From: Calditrichota bacterium
Lineage (GTDB): Bacteria; Calditrichota; Calditrichia; Calditrichales; J004
DNA length: 64,000 nt
Direction of reading: 5' to 3'
Assembly: GCA_013112635.1 (NCBI GenBank)
Contig: JABFGF010000005.1
Span: 1 to 64,000 of the forward strand
This document shows positions 27,328 to 36,895 of this stretch, in pieces (within the stretch, counting starts at the first letter, position 1; the number at the start of each line of letters is the position of its first letter). Under the pieces are notes generated by a model that ran no database searches, was not told the DNA's origin, and saw only the letters and a list, made by a program, of their open reading frames with translations. A program made the position numbers and the translations under genes.

Positions 27328-27458
27328 AATGACTGACATTCAGAGCGAGGTATAACAAAGCAAAGAATCACAAATTGTATTGGGGTGTCATTCCCGAATG
27401 CTTCAATCGGGAATCTGAAATGTTTTTAGATTCCTGCTTAAAAATACAGGAATGACAG
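27328..27458. repeat. Intergenic palindromic repeat, copy 2 (possibly two adjacent units)
   Basis: A first imperfect unit begins TGACATTCAGAGCGAGG near 27333. A second, clearer one runs from TGTCATTCC (27386-27394) to GGAATGACA (27449-27457), with inner arms GGGAATCT (27409-27416) and AGATTCCT (27428-27435). The ends match those of copies 1 and 3. It occupies the gap between gdh and the PEP-binding gene. Confidence 0.6.
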
Positions 27459-27505
27459 GTAAGTTGTTAAGTCGTTTCTTGTGAATAAAAAAATGGGTAA
27501 TAATT

Positions 27506-29248
27506 ATGCCTGAAAAAAATGTCTCTCAATTTAACCGAAAATTTTTCGATCCGGAAAAACGCATCACATTTATTGGGACAGGTTCGCTTGGCGGCAAAGC
27601 CCAAAGTTTGGCAGATATAAATAATTCTTTAAATGAATCAGATGATCTGAATTCCTTTTCTAACATCCAGGTTAATATTCCAACACTTGCAGTAATCCGC
27701 ACCGATGTGTTTGATGCCTTCATGAAGAATAATAATCTTTATGAAATCGCTTTATCGGAAAGACCGGATGACCGTATTTCCCATGCTTTCCAGAAAGCAG
27801 AATTGCCATTTGCCATACTTGGCGATCTGCGTGCTCTGGTAAACGAAGTCCATTCTCCGCTGGCAGTGCGTTCATCCAGCAGATTGGAAGATGCCATGTT
27901 TGAGCCTTTTGCCGGTATTTACGGAACAAAGATGACTCCCAATAATCAGCATGATGCGGATACACGATTTAAGAAACTGGTTGAAGCTATAAAATTTGTT
28001 TACGCATCCACCTTTTTTAAGGCAGCTAAGAATTATATTAAAGCTACAAAGCACAAAATTGAAGATGAAAAGATGGCTGTCATTATTCAGGAAGTGGTTG
28101 GCCAACGACACGATGACAGATATTATCCTCAGCTTTCAGGTGTGGCTCGATCTTATAATTTTTATCCAATGAGCCGGGCAAATCCGGAAGACGGTGTTGT
28201 AAATCTTGCATTAGGGCTTGGTAAAACAATTGTTGATGGCGGTCTATGCTGGACATACTCACCGGCTTATCCAACAATTAATCCGCCTTTTGCAAATGTT
28301 GGCGATATGCTCAAACAGACGCAGACAAATTTCTGGGCTGTCAATATGGGGAAAGCGCCTGCTTATGATCCCATAAATGAAACAGAATACATGAACAATG
28401 AGAATATTATTATCGCGGATAAGGATGGCGCACTACCGTTTTTAGCTTCCACGGTTGATAAATATTCAGGTCGTCTGGCTATTGGTACAGGAGCAGATGG
28501 AGCGAGGATTTTGACTTTTGCACCGTTATTGCAGTTAGATGATATTCCATTAAACGATTGTATAAAATCTTTGTTAAACATTTGTGAAAAAGCGTTTGAA
28601 AATCCTGTTGAAATTGAGTTTGCTATGACTTTTAATGACGGCAAAGATGCAGATCAAAAACACCGTTTTGGATTGCTTCAGGTGCGGCATATGGTTGTTT
28701 CAAATGATGAAATTGAAATAAGTCCGGATGAGTTTGACAAGGACTCTAATTTGGCGGCTTCTCTAAAAACGCTGGGTAATGGATTGAATGAATCTATTCA
28801 GGAAATCGTCTATGTACGGCCGGAGAAATTTGAGGCAAAGTATACTCAAAAAATTGCGTATGAGATTGAATCCATAAATAAAAAAATGGTGAGGGAAAAT
28901 CGTGATTATGTGCTGATTGGTTTTGGACGTTGGGGCAGTTCTGATCCATGGCTGGGAATTCCGGTCGACTGGAGCCAGGTATCAGCAGCAAAGACAATTG
29001 TAGAAGCCACATTGGAAAATATGAATGTAGAGTTGAGCCAGGGATCGCACTTTTTTCATAACCTAACCAGCTTCGGAGTAACATACTTCTCGGTGCAATT
29101 TAATGGCCCACATAATATTGATTGGGATTGGCTAAACAATCAGCCGGCCGAAGAAGAAACAGATTTTGTACGTCATGTTAAGTTGGATTCCCCTTTGCAG
29201 ATAAAAGTTGATGGGCGGAGTGGAAGCGGAATTATAAATAAACCGTAA
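27506..29248 (+). CDS. PEP/pyruvate-binding-domain protein lacking the catalytic PPDK domains (paralog 1)
   Basis: A 580-residue protein with the N-terminal ATP-grasp-like domain of PEP synthase/pyruvate phosphate dikinase. GSLGGKAQSLADIN is near 28, HSPLAVRSSSRLEDAMFEP near 115, VYASTFFKAAKNY near 165 and MAVIIQEVVGQRHDD near 190. The phosphohistidine swivel domain and TIM-barrel domain are absent. The C-terminal part has GFGRWGSSDPWLGIPVDW near 473 and SQGSHFFHNL near 515, shared with the next gene. A nucleotide- or phosphate-transfer or sensing role is inferred. The next gene follows after 87 bp. Confidence 0.82.
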   Translation: MPEKNVSQFNRKFFDPEKRITFIGTGSLGGKAQSLADINNSLNESDDLNSFSNIQVNIPTLAVIRTDVFDAFMKNNNLYEIALSERPDDRISHAFQKAELPFAILGDLRALVNEVHSPLAVRSSSRLEDAMFEPFAGIYGTKMTPNNQHDADTRFKKLVEAIKFVYASTFFKAAKNYIKATKHKIEDEKMAVIIQEVVGQRHDDRYYPQLSGVARSYNFYPMSRANPEDGVVNLALGLGKTIVDGGLCWTYSPAYPTINPPFANVGDMLKQTQTNFWAVNMGKAPAYDPINETEYMNNENIIIADKDGALPFLASTVDKYSGRLAIGTGADGARILTFAPLLQLDDIPLNDCIKSLLNICEKAFENPVEIEFAMTFNDGKDADQKHRFGLLQVRHMVVSNDEIEISPDEFDKDSNLAASLKTLGNGLNESIQEIVYVRPEKFEAKYTQKIAYEIESINKKMVRENRDYVLIGFGRWGSSDPWLGIPVDWSQVSAAKTIVEATLENMNVELSQGSHFFHNLTSFGVTYFSVQFNGPHNIDWDWLNNQPAEEETDFVRHVKLDSPLQIKVDGRSGSGIINKP

Positions 29249-29335
29249 TCACTTTTTTTTAAAAAGACAGCCAGATTCACTCAGTTGGATCGGCTCTTGA
29301 CTGTTTGGAAATTGATTAAATAAAAGAAGCAAAAA

Positions 29336-32077
29336 ATGAATAACAACAAACCTGTAGACAAATTAGTCCTCGATTTAAAAGAGCGGGCAAAAGAACTTAA
29401 TTGTCTTTATGAAATCCAGGAATTATTAAGCAACCCGGGAAAATCAACAAAAGAAATTTGCGAGTTGTTGGTAAAATCAATTCCTCCCGGATGGCAGTTT
29501 CCAGATATTTGCCATGCAAAACTGTTATTGCACAGATCTGTTTTTGAGACAGAAGGTTTTCAAGAATCAGCCTGGTTTCAATCTGCAGATATAAAAGTAC
29601 AAGATGAGATTGTTGGGAATATTACAGTCTACTATACTGAAGAAAGGCCAAAGGAAACAGAAGGCCCATTTCTTAAAGAAGAGCGTAAATTGCTAAATAC
29701 AATTGCCGAACAATTTGGTATGTATGTATTGCACCAACAGCTTAAAACAGTTTTTGAAGAACAGAAAGGCAGCGAGGAAGAAAGCAAAAGTGAGTGGGGC
29801 GTCATACTCGATTTATTAACAAAAACAGATCCAAGACTATTAATCCGAATTTCACGAAAAATGGTTAATTTTCTCAGTTGGACCGGAGTTAAGGAGGCGC
29901 AGCAATTACTTGAACAATTTAGCCCGGCCTACCAGCAGGAAAATGAATTGTTGCAAGAAGTGAACGTCCCATATCAAAGGCAGAAAGGGATCGATCTGCT
30001 TGCTCTTAGTTATGATATTTTTGAAGTGGCGGTTAAAAATATGGGTGTTGCTGATGTTTTAACCAGCATTCAAAAATGGATTAAGGAAGACCGTTCCGGG
30101 TTTCTGGTTAATATTTTGGAAGATACCGGTTCTTCTCTTGCGCAGATTAGCAGCGCCATAGAGCGTTATCATCATCTAACACCTCACGGACTGGAACTTT
30201 CAATTCCAAGAGAAATGAGTTTTCGAGTGGCCCTGATTCGCCGCATGTTAAGTGACCAGCCGGGATTTATAAATATTGCCAAACAATCGATTGAGGTGGA
30301 TGATTTTAATGATTTGTTACACAGCATTATTTATCCTGTTGGCAGCCATGGAAAATTAGGGGGAAAAAGCTCCGGGTTGTTTTTGGCCAAACAAATCCTT
30401 AAGAATGCCTCGCGCGAAAATGAGCTGTTTCGGGAAATAAAGACCCCCAAAACGTGGTACCTAACTTCAGATGGCATTTTAAAGTTCATGGCTTACAATA
30501 ATCTGGAAGATATTATTGAGCAAAAATATAAAGATATTGAGCAGGTTCGCCATGAATATCCTTATGTGGTGAATGTCTTTAAAAATTCTACATTCTCTCC
30601 GGAGATCATCAACGGGCTTTCTCTTGCATTGGATGATTTTGGTGAAGTTCCACTCATCGTACGCAGCTCCAGTTTGCTGGAAGACCGCCTGGGTTCAGCT
30701 TTTGCCGGGAAATATAAAAGCCTGTTTATCGCCAACCAGGGAAGCAAAGAAGATCGTCTTGCTGAAATTATGGATGCCATTGCCGAAGTATATGCATCGA
30801 CTTTTGGGCCCAATCCAATTGAGTATCGTACACGACGTGGAATACTGGATTATCACGAAGAGATGGGTATTTTAATCCAAGAGGTGGTGGGCAAAAAAGT
30901 TGGTAAATATTTTGTTCCGGCTTTTGCCGGGGTTGCATTCAGCCAAAATGAGTTTCGTTGGTCCAGCCGTATTAAACGAAATGATGGCCTGTTGCGAATT
31001 GTACCCGGTTTGGGCACACGGGCTGTTGATCGCCTTAGTGATGATTATCCTGTGCTGGTGGCGCCTGGGCAACCAAATTTGCGGGTTAATGTTACGCTCG
31101 ATGAAATAATCCGCTACTCACCCAAATATATCGATGCCATAAATATGGAAAACTGTACATTCGAATCTTTGGATATTCAAACAATGTTTAAAGAGTGCGG
31201 TAATGATTTTCCATCCATCAATAAACTGGTTTCAATAATCAAGGAAGATCATCTTCAGCAACCACGGGTAATCGGTACAAATTACGATGATGAAAATATT
31301 GTAGTGACTTTTGAAGGGTTGATGGAAAGCACGCCATTTATTAAACAAGTCAGGGAAATATTGAAAATTTTGCAGGATAAATATGATCATCCTATAGATA
31401 TTGAGTTTGCACATGACGGTGAAAATTTTTACCTGTTACAATGCCGTAGCCAAAGTTATGGTGTGCATAGCGAACCTGCGATCATTCCGGTAAACATTCC
31501 CAAAGATAAGATTTTATTTTCGGCCAACCGCTATATTTCCAACGGGAATGTTCAGGATATTTCACACCTCGTTTATGTAAGCCCGCAAAAATACAGCGAA
31601 ATTTCGGATTATCAGCAACTGCATGCTGTCGGTCGTGCTGTTGGCAGGTTGAACAAACTATTGCCAAAACGACAATTTATTTTAATGGGCCCAGGCCGTT
31701 GGGGCAGCCGTGGAGATATAAAACTTGGAGTAAGCGTAACTTATTCGGATATAAATAATACCTCCATGCTGATTGAAATTGCCCGCAAGCAAAAAGACTA
31801 TACTCCCGATCTTTCTTTTGGTACACATTTTTTCCAGGATTTGGTTGAAGCAAATATTCGATATCTTCCGCTTTACCCGGATGATGAAGGAATTTTATTT
31901 AATGAGGATTTTCTGCTAAAATCTGAAAACAAGTTTGCCGAAATATTGCCGGATTTTTCCAACCTTGCACAAGTAATAAAAGTTGTTGATATACCAGCTT
32001 CTACTAAGGGCAACACTTTGCAGGTGTTGATGAACGGTGAAACAGAAGAGGCTTTGGCAGTTTTGAATGGTGGGTAA
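29336..32077 (+). CDS. GAF-like/PEP/pyruvate-binding-domain protein (paralog 2)
   Basis: A 913-residue protein. Residues about 15-145 look like a GAF-type sensor (KELNCLYEIQELLSN, LLNTIAEQFGMYVL). A helical linker follows to about 330. Next comes a PPDK N-terminal-type domain with GKLGGKSSGLFLAKQIL, LIVRSSSLLEDRLGSAFAG, AEVYASTFGPNPIEYR and MGILIQEVVGKKVG. As in paralog 1 there is no phosphohistidine or catalytic barrel. The C-terminus carries GPGRWGSRGDIKLGV near 786 and SFGTHFFQDL near 830. The sensor fusion suggests regulated nucleotide binding or phosphotransfer, which is inference. Confidence 0.82.
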   Translation: MNNNKPVDKLVLDLKERAKELNCLYEIQELLSNPGKSTKEICELLVKSIPPGWQFPDICHAKLLLHRSVFETEGFQESAWFQSADIKVQDEIVGNITVYYTEERPKETEGPFLKEERKLLNTIAEQFGMYVLHQQLKTVFEEQKGSEEESKSEWGVILDLLTKTDPRLLIRISRKMVNFLSWTGVKEAQQLLEQFSPAYQQENELLQEVNVPYQRQKGIDLLALSYDIFEVAVKNMGVADVLTSIQKWIKEDRSGFLVNILEDTGSSLAQISSAIERYHHLTPHGLELSIPREMSFRVALIRRMLSDQPGFINIAKQSIEVDDFNDLLHSIIYPVGSHGKLGGKSSGLFLAKQILKNASRENELFREIKTPKTWYLTSDGILKFMAYNNLEDIIEQKYKDIEQVRHEYPYVVNVFKNSTFSPEIINGLSLALDDFGEVPLIVRSSSLLEDRLGSAFAGKYKSLFIANQGSKEDRLAEIMDAIAEVYASTFGPNPIEYRTRRGILDYHEEMGILIQEVVGKKVGKYFVPAFAGVAFSQNEFRWSSRIKRNDGLLRIVPGLGTRAVDRLSDDYPVLVAPGQPNLRVNVTLDEIIRYSPKYIDAINMENCTFESLDIQTMFKECGNDFPSINKLVSIIKEDHLQQPRVIGTNYDDENIVVTFEGLMESTPFIKQVREILKILQDKYDHPIDIEFAHDGENFYLLQCRSQSYGVHSEPAIIPVNIPKDKILFSANRYISNGNVQDISHLVYVSPQKYSEISDYQQLHAVGRAVGRLNKLLPKRQFILMGPGRWGSRGDIKLGVSVTYSDINNTSMLIEIARKQKDYTPDLSFGTHFFQDLVEANIRYLPLYPDDEGILFNEDFLLKSENKFAEILPDFSNLAQVIKVVDIPASTKGNTLQVLMNGETEEALAVLNGG

Positions 32078-32225
32078 GTTTCAATTTTTAAAGCCTCAGG
32101 GTTATTTATTTGGTCAATCAATAAAACATAGCAAATATTTGTACAGGGATTAACACGAGAAGTAAGATTTCGTGTTTCATTGTTAATTCATTTAAACCTA
32201 AACGTTAAACCTTTAAGGAAATCAA

Positions 32226-33503
32226 ATGAAAAAACTACTACTATTCTTATTACCTTTAATTTCATTTGCTCAAAATGATCATTATATCAATTACGCCAAA
32301 GAATCTGTAAAATATTTAACTTCGAAAGATTTAATGGGAAGGGGCTATACACATGATGGTCATATTAAAGCTGCAAAATTTATCGAAAGTGAATTGTTAA
32401 ATATTGGACTTGACAAAATAGATGATTCTTACAGTCAAGAATTTGAAGTAGAAGTAAATATATTTGAAAGAGAACCCCATTTAATAATAAATGATAAATG
32501 GTTAAAATTAGGTACTGATTTCATTCCACATGAACACAGCTCATCAGGCGATATTTCTAGCAATAAAGTTGTATATGTAGATAATGGTATTTTCATACCA
32601 GATGCAGGGTTAAATGATTACAATGGACTATCAGCAAATGGGAAAATTATAATAATTGATAATGAACTTCCACAACATCTTAAAAAGAACAAACAATTTT
32701 CAAAATTTACTTCTGAATCGACCAGAATTTTAATTGCCCAAAAATTAGGAGCAAAAGCTATAGTCTTGATTCAAGATAAATTAACCTTCGGAGCAGCGTA
32801 CACAAGATTGCAAATTCCGATAGTAAGAGTATTAAAGAGTTCTCTACAAAATCCAATAGAAAAAGTTGAACTGGAAGTCGAATCTGATTTTGATGATTTT
32901 GATACTAAGAATATTTTTGGATTTATAAAAGGTACATCAATTCAAGATTCAATTATCATGCTATGCGCTCATTATGACCATTTAGGAGCCTTGGGAGATA
33001 GTGTTTACTTTCCTGGTGCAAATGATAATGCGAGTGGTGTTTCACTTCTTTTGAGCCTTGCAAAATTCTTCAAAGACAATCCTATTAAGAATTCATTACT
33101 ATTTACATTTTTCTCCGGGGAAGATGTTGGTTTAGTTGGATCAAAATATTTCCAGAAAAACCCAGAAATTGAATTAGAAAGGGTGAAATTTTTAATTAAT
33201 TTTGATATGGCTGCTTCAGCTGAAAATGGAATTATGGCGGTTGGTGGAAAAAATTTCCCCGAATTCTTTCAAAAGTTGAAATCAATAAACGATGATTTGT
33301 CTTTAGGAAAGCTTGGAAGCAGAAAGAATGCTCCGAATAGTGACCATTATTTCTTTATTAGAAATGGAATAAAGGGGTTTTACCTTTTTACAAAAGACGG
33401 AAAGCAACCTTATCATCATGTGAATGATAAATTTGAAACTTTAGAATGGGATGATTTTGAAAGGATGTTTAACTTGGCTAAATCTTTTATCCAATCAATA
33501 TAA
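32226..33503 (+). CDS. Exported M28-family metallopeptidase
   Basis: A 425-residue protein with a signal peptide (about 1-15, ISFAQ), a PA-like insertion (about 95-215) and an M28 di-zinc catalytic domain. Metal and catalytic residues are visible in CAHYDHLGA, PGANDNASG, FFSGEDVGLVGS, INFDMAA and YHHVNDKFE. The usual Glu-Glu pair is Glu-Asp, so the base is kept but one metal ligand is changed to Asp. Members are aminopeptidases or glutaminyl cyclase-like. The gene is more AT-rich than its neighbours and is preceded by AAGGAA. Confidence 0.9.
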   Translation: MKKLLLFLLPLISFAQNDHYINYAKESVKYLTSKDLMGRGYTHDGHIKAAKFIESELLNIGLDKIDDSYSQEFEVEVNIFEREPHLIINDKWLKLGTDFIPHEHSSSGDISSNKVVYVDNGIFIPDAGLNDYNGLSANGKIIIIDNELPQHLKKNKQFSKFTSESTRILIAQKLGAKAIVLIQDKLTFGAAYTRLQIPIVRVLKSSLQNPIEKVELEVESDFDDFDTKNIFGFIKGTSIQDSIIMLCAHYDHLGALGDSVYFPGANDNASGVSLLLSLAKFFKDNPIKNSLLFTFFSGEDVGLVGSKYFQKNPEIELERVKFLINFDMAASAENGIMAVGGKNFPEFFQKLKSINDDLSLGKLGSRKNAPNSDHYFFIRNGIKGFYLFTKDGKQPYHHVNDKFETLEWDDFERMFNLAKSFIQSI

Positions 33504-33689
33504 AAAGCATAACAGGTGTCGTAATTGAATTCCACTCGGATATGATTTCTTTTTTGTGGCAAATCATCTTATCGTAAATCGATAGTAGGTTTTTGGTAAA
33601 AAGACATAATGTACATTATCCTTTATTAACCTATATTTAGAATAAAGAAACCACATTATACTTTAATACCAAAAGAAAGAAGGCTGGCC

Positions 33690-34307
33690 ATGGGAAGTAT
33701 TTCCAATTTTTTTATAAGAAAAACGGTAAAGCAAACACGATTAAGTTTTCAGCACCGACCCGCAATCATCGCAATAATAACCTTGCTTTTTCTCTCAGTG
33801 TTAAGCACAAATGCTCTGGCTCAGCTTGCCGGCCTCAAAATCGGCTATACTGATCATGAACGTATTATTGCTGCCATGCCGGAGTTTCAGCAGGTGCAAC
33901 AGACCCTCCAGGCAGAGACCCAAAGAGAACAAAATTTGCTCCAGGCAAAGTACGAAGATTATGAGACTAAGCTAGATAATTACCAGAAGCAACAAGCATT
34001 GCTCTCAGCAGAGCGCCGCAAGGAGCGTGAAAATGAGTTGATTCAGCTTCAACAAGAAATACAGAGAACTGAAGGTACGAGCCAGGAGAAGCTTGCTAAA
34101 AGACAGTCAGATCTTTATGCACCAATCTTTGAAAAAGTGGACCAGGCAATCCAGGCAACCGCCAAAGAAAAGAGCATCGACATAGTATTGCGATCCAATA
34201 TTGGAGCAGCACAACCTATTATCCTTTATGTCAATCAGGACAAAATTGTCGACATCACGTTGGATATTGCGCGCAAACTAGGTCTAAATGTAACAGGAAC
34301 TGAATAA
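33690..34307 (+). CDS. OmpH/Skp-family periplasmic chaperone
   Basis: A 205-residue protein with a long basic N-region and signal segment (about 25-45, ending NALAQ). The Skp/OmpH fold follows: first strand GLKIGYTDHERIIAAMPE, two long coiled-coil helices (about 65-150, rich in Gln/Glu/Lys) and closing strands (DIVLRSNIGAAQP, ILYVNQDKIVDIT). Skp relatives carry unfolded outer-membrane proteins across the periplasm. It is not next to bamA or lpxD genes here. Its base composition looks clearly more GC-rich than the adjacent genes. Confidence 0.88.
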   Translation: MGSISNFFIRKTVKQTRLSFQHRPAIIAIITLLFLSVLSTNALAQLAGLKIGYTDHERIIAAMPEFQQVQQTLQAETQREQNLLQAKYEDYETKLDNYQKQQALLSAERRKERENELIQLQQEIQRTEGTSQEKLAKRQSDLYAPIFEKVDQAIQATAKEKSIDIVLRSNIGAAQPIILYVNQDKIVDITLDIARKLGLNVTGTE

Positions 34308-34381
34308 TCTGACGTCCCTTTTCTTGAGAATTGTCACGGCGATTGTTTCCTTTTCAAATTATACTTGTTTTTGGGTTTCTG

Positions 34382-34410
34382 TTGATTCATTAATTAGAAA
34401 TTATTGTAAT
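34382..34410 (+). promoter_or_regulatory. Candidate sigma-70 promoter of the 508-residue T9SS substrate
   Basis: TTGATT (34382-34387) and TGTAAT (34405-34410) are separated by 17 bp. The distance to the AAGGAG ribosome-binding site and ATG at 34436 would give a short leader. The -10 box is only a moderate match. Confidence 0.35.
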
Positions 34411-34435
34411 AAACGTGTTTGAAAAGGAGACAACC

Positions 34436-35962
34436 ATGCGCTATTTATTTGCGGTTTTTATGTTATTCATTTCAACATCCACACTTTTTGCACAATTAAC
34501 AGCGGTTAAATTATACGACTGGAAACACGAAGGCCTGCCATCCAGTGGTAATTGGACCATTTCCGAGGACAGCACTTCTGTTCGCCAAAGTAAAAACGAT
34601 GTACCTACTTTTTTTGTCAGTCCGGATACTTTTAGTAATGTAACCATTAGGGGCAGTTTCTTTGTTGATAGCAGTGATGACGATTATATCGGCTTTGTTT
34701 TTGGCTATTTGCGTCCGGATTCAGCAGAAGAGTATTTTGATTTTTATCTGATGGACTGGAAGGGAAATACACAGTCAGGTGCGCAGGAGGGATTTACTTT
34801 GTCTAAGGTGGAAGGAATTGTTGAAGTGCCATCCGGTACTAATACATCCCACCCATATTGGGATCACATGGACACCACACAAACAGTTCTTGCTACAAAC
34901 TATGGTGACAATGGTTGGGCCCGCAATGTTGTTTATAATTTTGAATTAATTTATGAATCAAACAGGGTTCGAATTTCAATCGATACTACACAAATATTTG
35001 ATGTTTCCGGTGAATTCCGTGCCGGCCGGTTTGGCTTTTATAATTACTCGCAGCCTGGAGTCAATTACCGGGAGTTTAGAGTAAACGAAGCTCCATTGGC
35101 TATTGATGACTATTATGTGGTTGATGAAGACTCACAGATTGCAATGGATGTAACCTTTAATGATACAGATGCCGATGGACACGATAAAATGATAACCAAC
35201 GTTGGAGCTGCTACACAAGGCAATGTAACTTTTACTAATGGAGACAGCCTTATTTTCTACACACCAGCTTTAAACTTCAATGGGGCCGACAGTTTTTATT
35301 ATCACATTTCTGATGGCAATGGAGGCAGCGATTCTGCAAAAGTTGTTATTACAGTTAGCCCGGTAAATGATGCGCCACAACGTATTGCATTAATTCCGGA
35401 TGCAATAATAGCCGAAAATAGCATGGATGTTTTTCATGTGACAATTAATGATTATTTTAGTGATGTGGATGCAAATGATAGTTTTTTGAGCGAGATTTCA
35501 ATCTCATCAAACGGAAATGTGAACGGCGTGGTCTCAGCAGATTCGCTGTTTCTAAGTAGTAGTAATTTTAGCGGTTTTGATACACTCTTGGTAAGTGTTG
35601 CTGATGACAGTGGATCTGTTGTAATGGATACATTTGTTGTAGAAGTAGAGAAGGCTACTGGCCTGGAAGATTTAAATATTCCTGTAAAGTTTTCTTTAAA
35701 ACAAAACTACCCGAATCCATTTAACCCAACAACCTTAATTGTTTATTCTATTCCTAAAAGTAGTGACGTTAGTTTGGTTGTTTATGACATTTTAGGCCAA
35801 GAGGTGGTCAGTCTTGTTAACAAAAATCAGAAAGTCGGTACTCATCAGGTTGTCTGGAATGGAAGGGATAATTCCAATAATCCCGTTTCGAGTGGCATGT
35901 ACTTTTATAAAATCAAAGCAGATAATTTTGAACAGTCTAAAAAAATGGTTTTGATGAAATAA
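34436..35962 (+). CDS. Secreted protein with lectin-like and cadherin/Ig-like domains and T9SS sorting domain
   Basis: A 508-residue exported protein. The signal peptide is about 1-20 (STLFAQ). A concanavalin-like domain lies at about 25-215 (DDDYIGFVFGYLRP, DFYLMDWKGNTQ), resembling the C-terminal domain of thrombospondins. Ig/cadherin-like 'tandem-95' units span about 215-410 (AIDDYYVVDEDSQIAMDV, FNGADSFYYHISDGNGGSD). The Por sorting tail covers about 420-508 (KQNYPNPFNPTT). I start at 34436 after AAGGAG, while the frame is open seven codons further. A terminator follows at 35991. It is probably a cell-surface adhesin or matrix protein. Confidence 0.88.
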   Translation: MRYLFAVFMLFISTSTLFAQLTAVKLYDWKHEGLPSSGNWTISEDSTSVRQSKNDVPTFFVSPDTFSNVTIRGSFFVDSSDDDYIGFVFGYLRPDSAEEYFDFYLMDWKGNTQSGAQEGFTLSKVEGIVEVPSGTNTSHPYWDHMDTTQTVLATNYGDNGWARNVVYNFELIYESNRVRISIDTTQIFDVSGEFRAGRFGFYNYSQPGVNYREFRVNEAPLAIDDYYVVDEDSQIAMDVTFNDTDADGHDKMITNVGAATQGNVTFTNGDSLIFYTPALNFNGADSFYYHISDGNGGSDSAKVVITVSPVNDAPQRIALIPDAIIAENSMDVFHVTINDYFSDVDANDSFLSEISISSNGNVNGVVSADSLFLSSSNFSGFDTLLVSVADDSGSVVMDTFVVEVEKATGLEDLNIPVKFSLKQNYPNPFNPTTLIVYSIPKSSDVSLVVYDILGQEVVSLVNKNQKVGTHQVVWNGRDNSNNPVSSGMYFYKIKADNFEQSKKMVLMK

Positions 35963-35990
35963 TAATTGAAATCCAAAAAGAAATTCAGAA

Positions 35991-36017
35991 AAGGAGATCA
36001 TTAATCTCCTTTTTTTG
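35991..36017 (+). terminator. Rho-independent terminator
   Basis: The stem AAGGAGAT (35991-35998) and ATCTCCTT (36004-36011), with a 5-nt loop, is followed by a run of Ts. It ends the transcript of the T9SS substrate 29 bp after its stop codon. Confidence 0.85.
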
Positions 36018-36157
36018 TTTTCCACCAAATTCCAATAGATTTTTTAGCTTTCAAACACTGTAATATAAAAAATGAAAGACAAAGAAAATTTTATTAAATT
36101 GGGATTTATCAAATAAAGATAAATCAATTAATAAAGTATTGCTAAGAAAGGTATAAT

Positions 36158-36868
36158 ATGAAACTCAAATTATTTGTAATGGTAGTTTTATTTACAATGT
36201 TGAATGCCTGTCAAACAGAGGATCAGCAAACGTCAGCCGAGGGATTAAGCCCAAATATGCATAAAGTTGTAGTACAGGAAATTGTAAACGGCAAAACATA
36301 TATGTACTTAAAAGTGAAAGAAAATGACCAGAAAAATTGGATTGCAACATCTCCCAAAGATGTAAAAGAAGGCCAGGTTATTTACTATGCTTCAGCCATG
36401 GAAATGAGAGACTTTACAAGCAAAGAAGTAAACCGCACATTTGATAAAATATATTTTGTCAACAAGATAAGTGATAGTCCGGCACTTTCATCCACCGGCA
36501 CATCAATGGGCTCAGCGCATGGCCGGTCAACCACACCCCAGTTGGAAGATATTTCTGTAAGCCCCGCAAAAGGCGGGATTACCATCGAGCAACTATTTTC
36601 TAAAAAAGACGATTATGCAAATAGCAAAATTATCATAAAAGGCCAGGTTGTAAAATTTAACGCACAAATTATGGGTAAAAATTGGGTGCATTTACAAGAT
36701 GGAACAAAAGACGGTAAAAATAATGATATTACAATTACTACAAATGAAGTTGTGAGTGTAGGTGATATAGTCATTTTTGAAGGTAAGGTAATACTTAATA
36801 AAGATTTTGGAGCTGGCTATTCATATGATGTGATTTTAGAAGAAGGTGTTTTGAAAGTTGGTATTTAA
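36158..36868 (+). CDS. Lipoprotein with OB-fold-like C-terminal domain
   Basis: A 236-residue lipoprotein (lipobox MLNAC, Cys18). Residues about 35-110 form a small beta domain (NGKTYMYLKVKEN, WIATSPKDVKEGQVIYY) resembling the GW-dipeptide/OB-type repeats of secreted proteins. After a Ser/Thr/Gly linker, residues about 140-236 look like an OB-fold (KIIIKGQVVKFNAQIMGKNW, VHLQDGT, VGDIVIFEGKVIL). The ligand is unknown. The gene is convergent with the hemerythrin gene, with 27 bp between stops. Confidence 0.75.
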   Translation: MKLKLFVMVVLFTMLNACQTEDQQTSAEGLSPNMHKVVVQEIVNGKTYMYLKVKENDQKNWIATSPKDVKEGQVIYYASAMEMRDFTSKEVNRTFDKIYFVNKISDSPALSSTGTSMGSAHGRSTTPQLEDISVSPAKGGITIEQLFSKKDDYANSKIIIKGQVVKFNAQIMGKNWVHLQDGTKDGKNNDITITTNEVVSVGDIVIFEGKVILNKDFGAGYSYDVILEEGVLKVGI

Positions 36869-36895
36869 TTGAAACGGTGGCTTAACAAATCGGGA

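Noticed and set aside
27506-32077. Complete PEP synthase or pyruvate phosphate dikinase split into two genes
   Set aside because: Both genes carry the same N-terminal domain and neither has the phosphohistidine or barrel domain, so they are paralogs, not halves.
32152-32176. 7-bp inverted repeat AACACGA/TCGTGTT after the second PEP-binding gene as terminator
   Set aside because: The stem is weak and no T-run follows it; it is kept only as a note.
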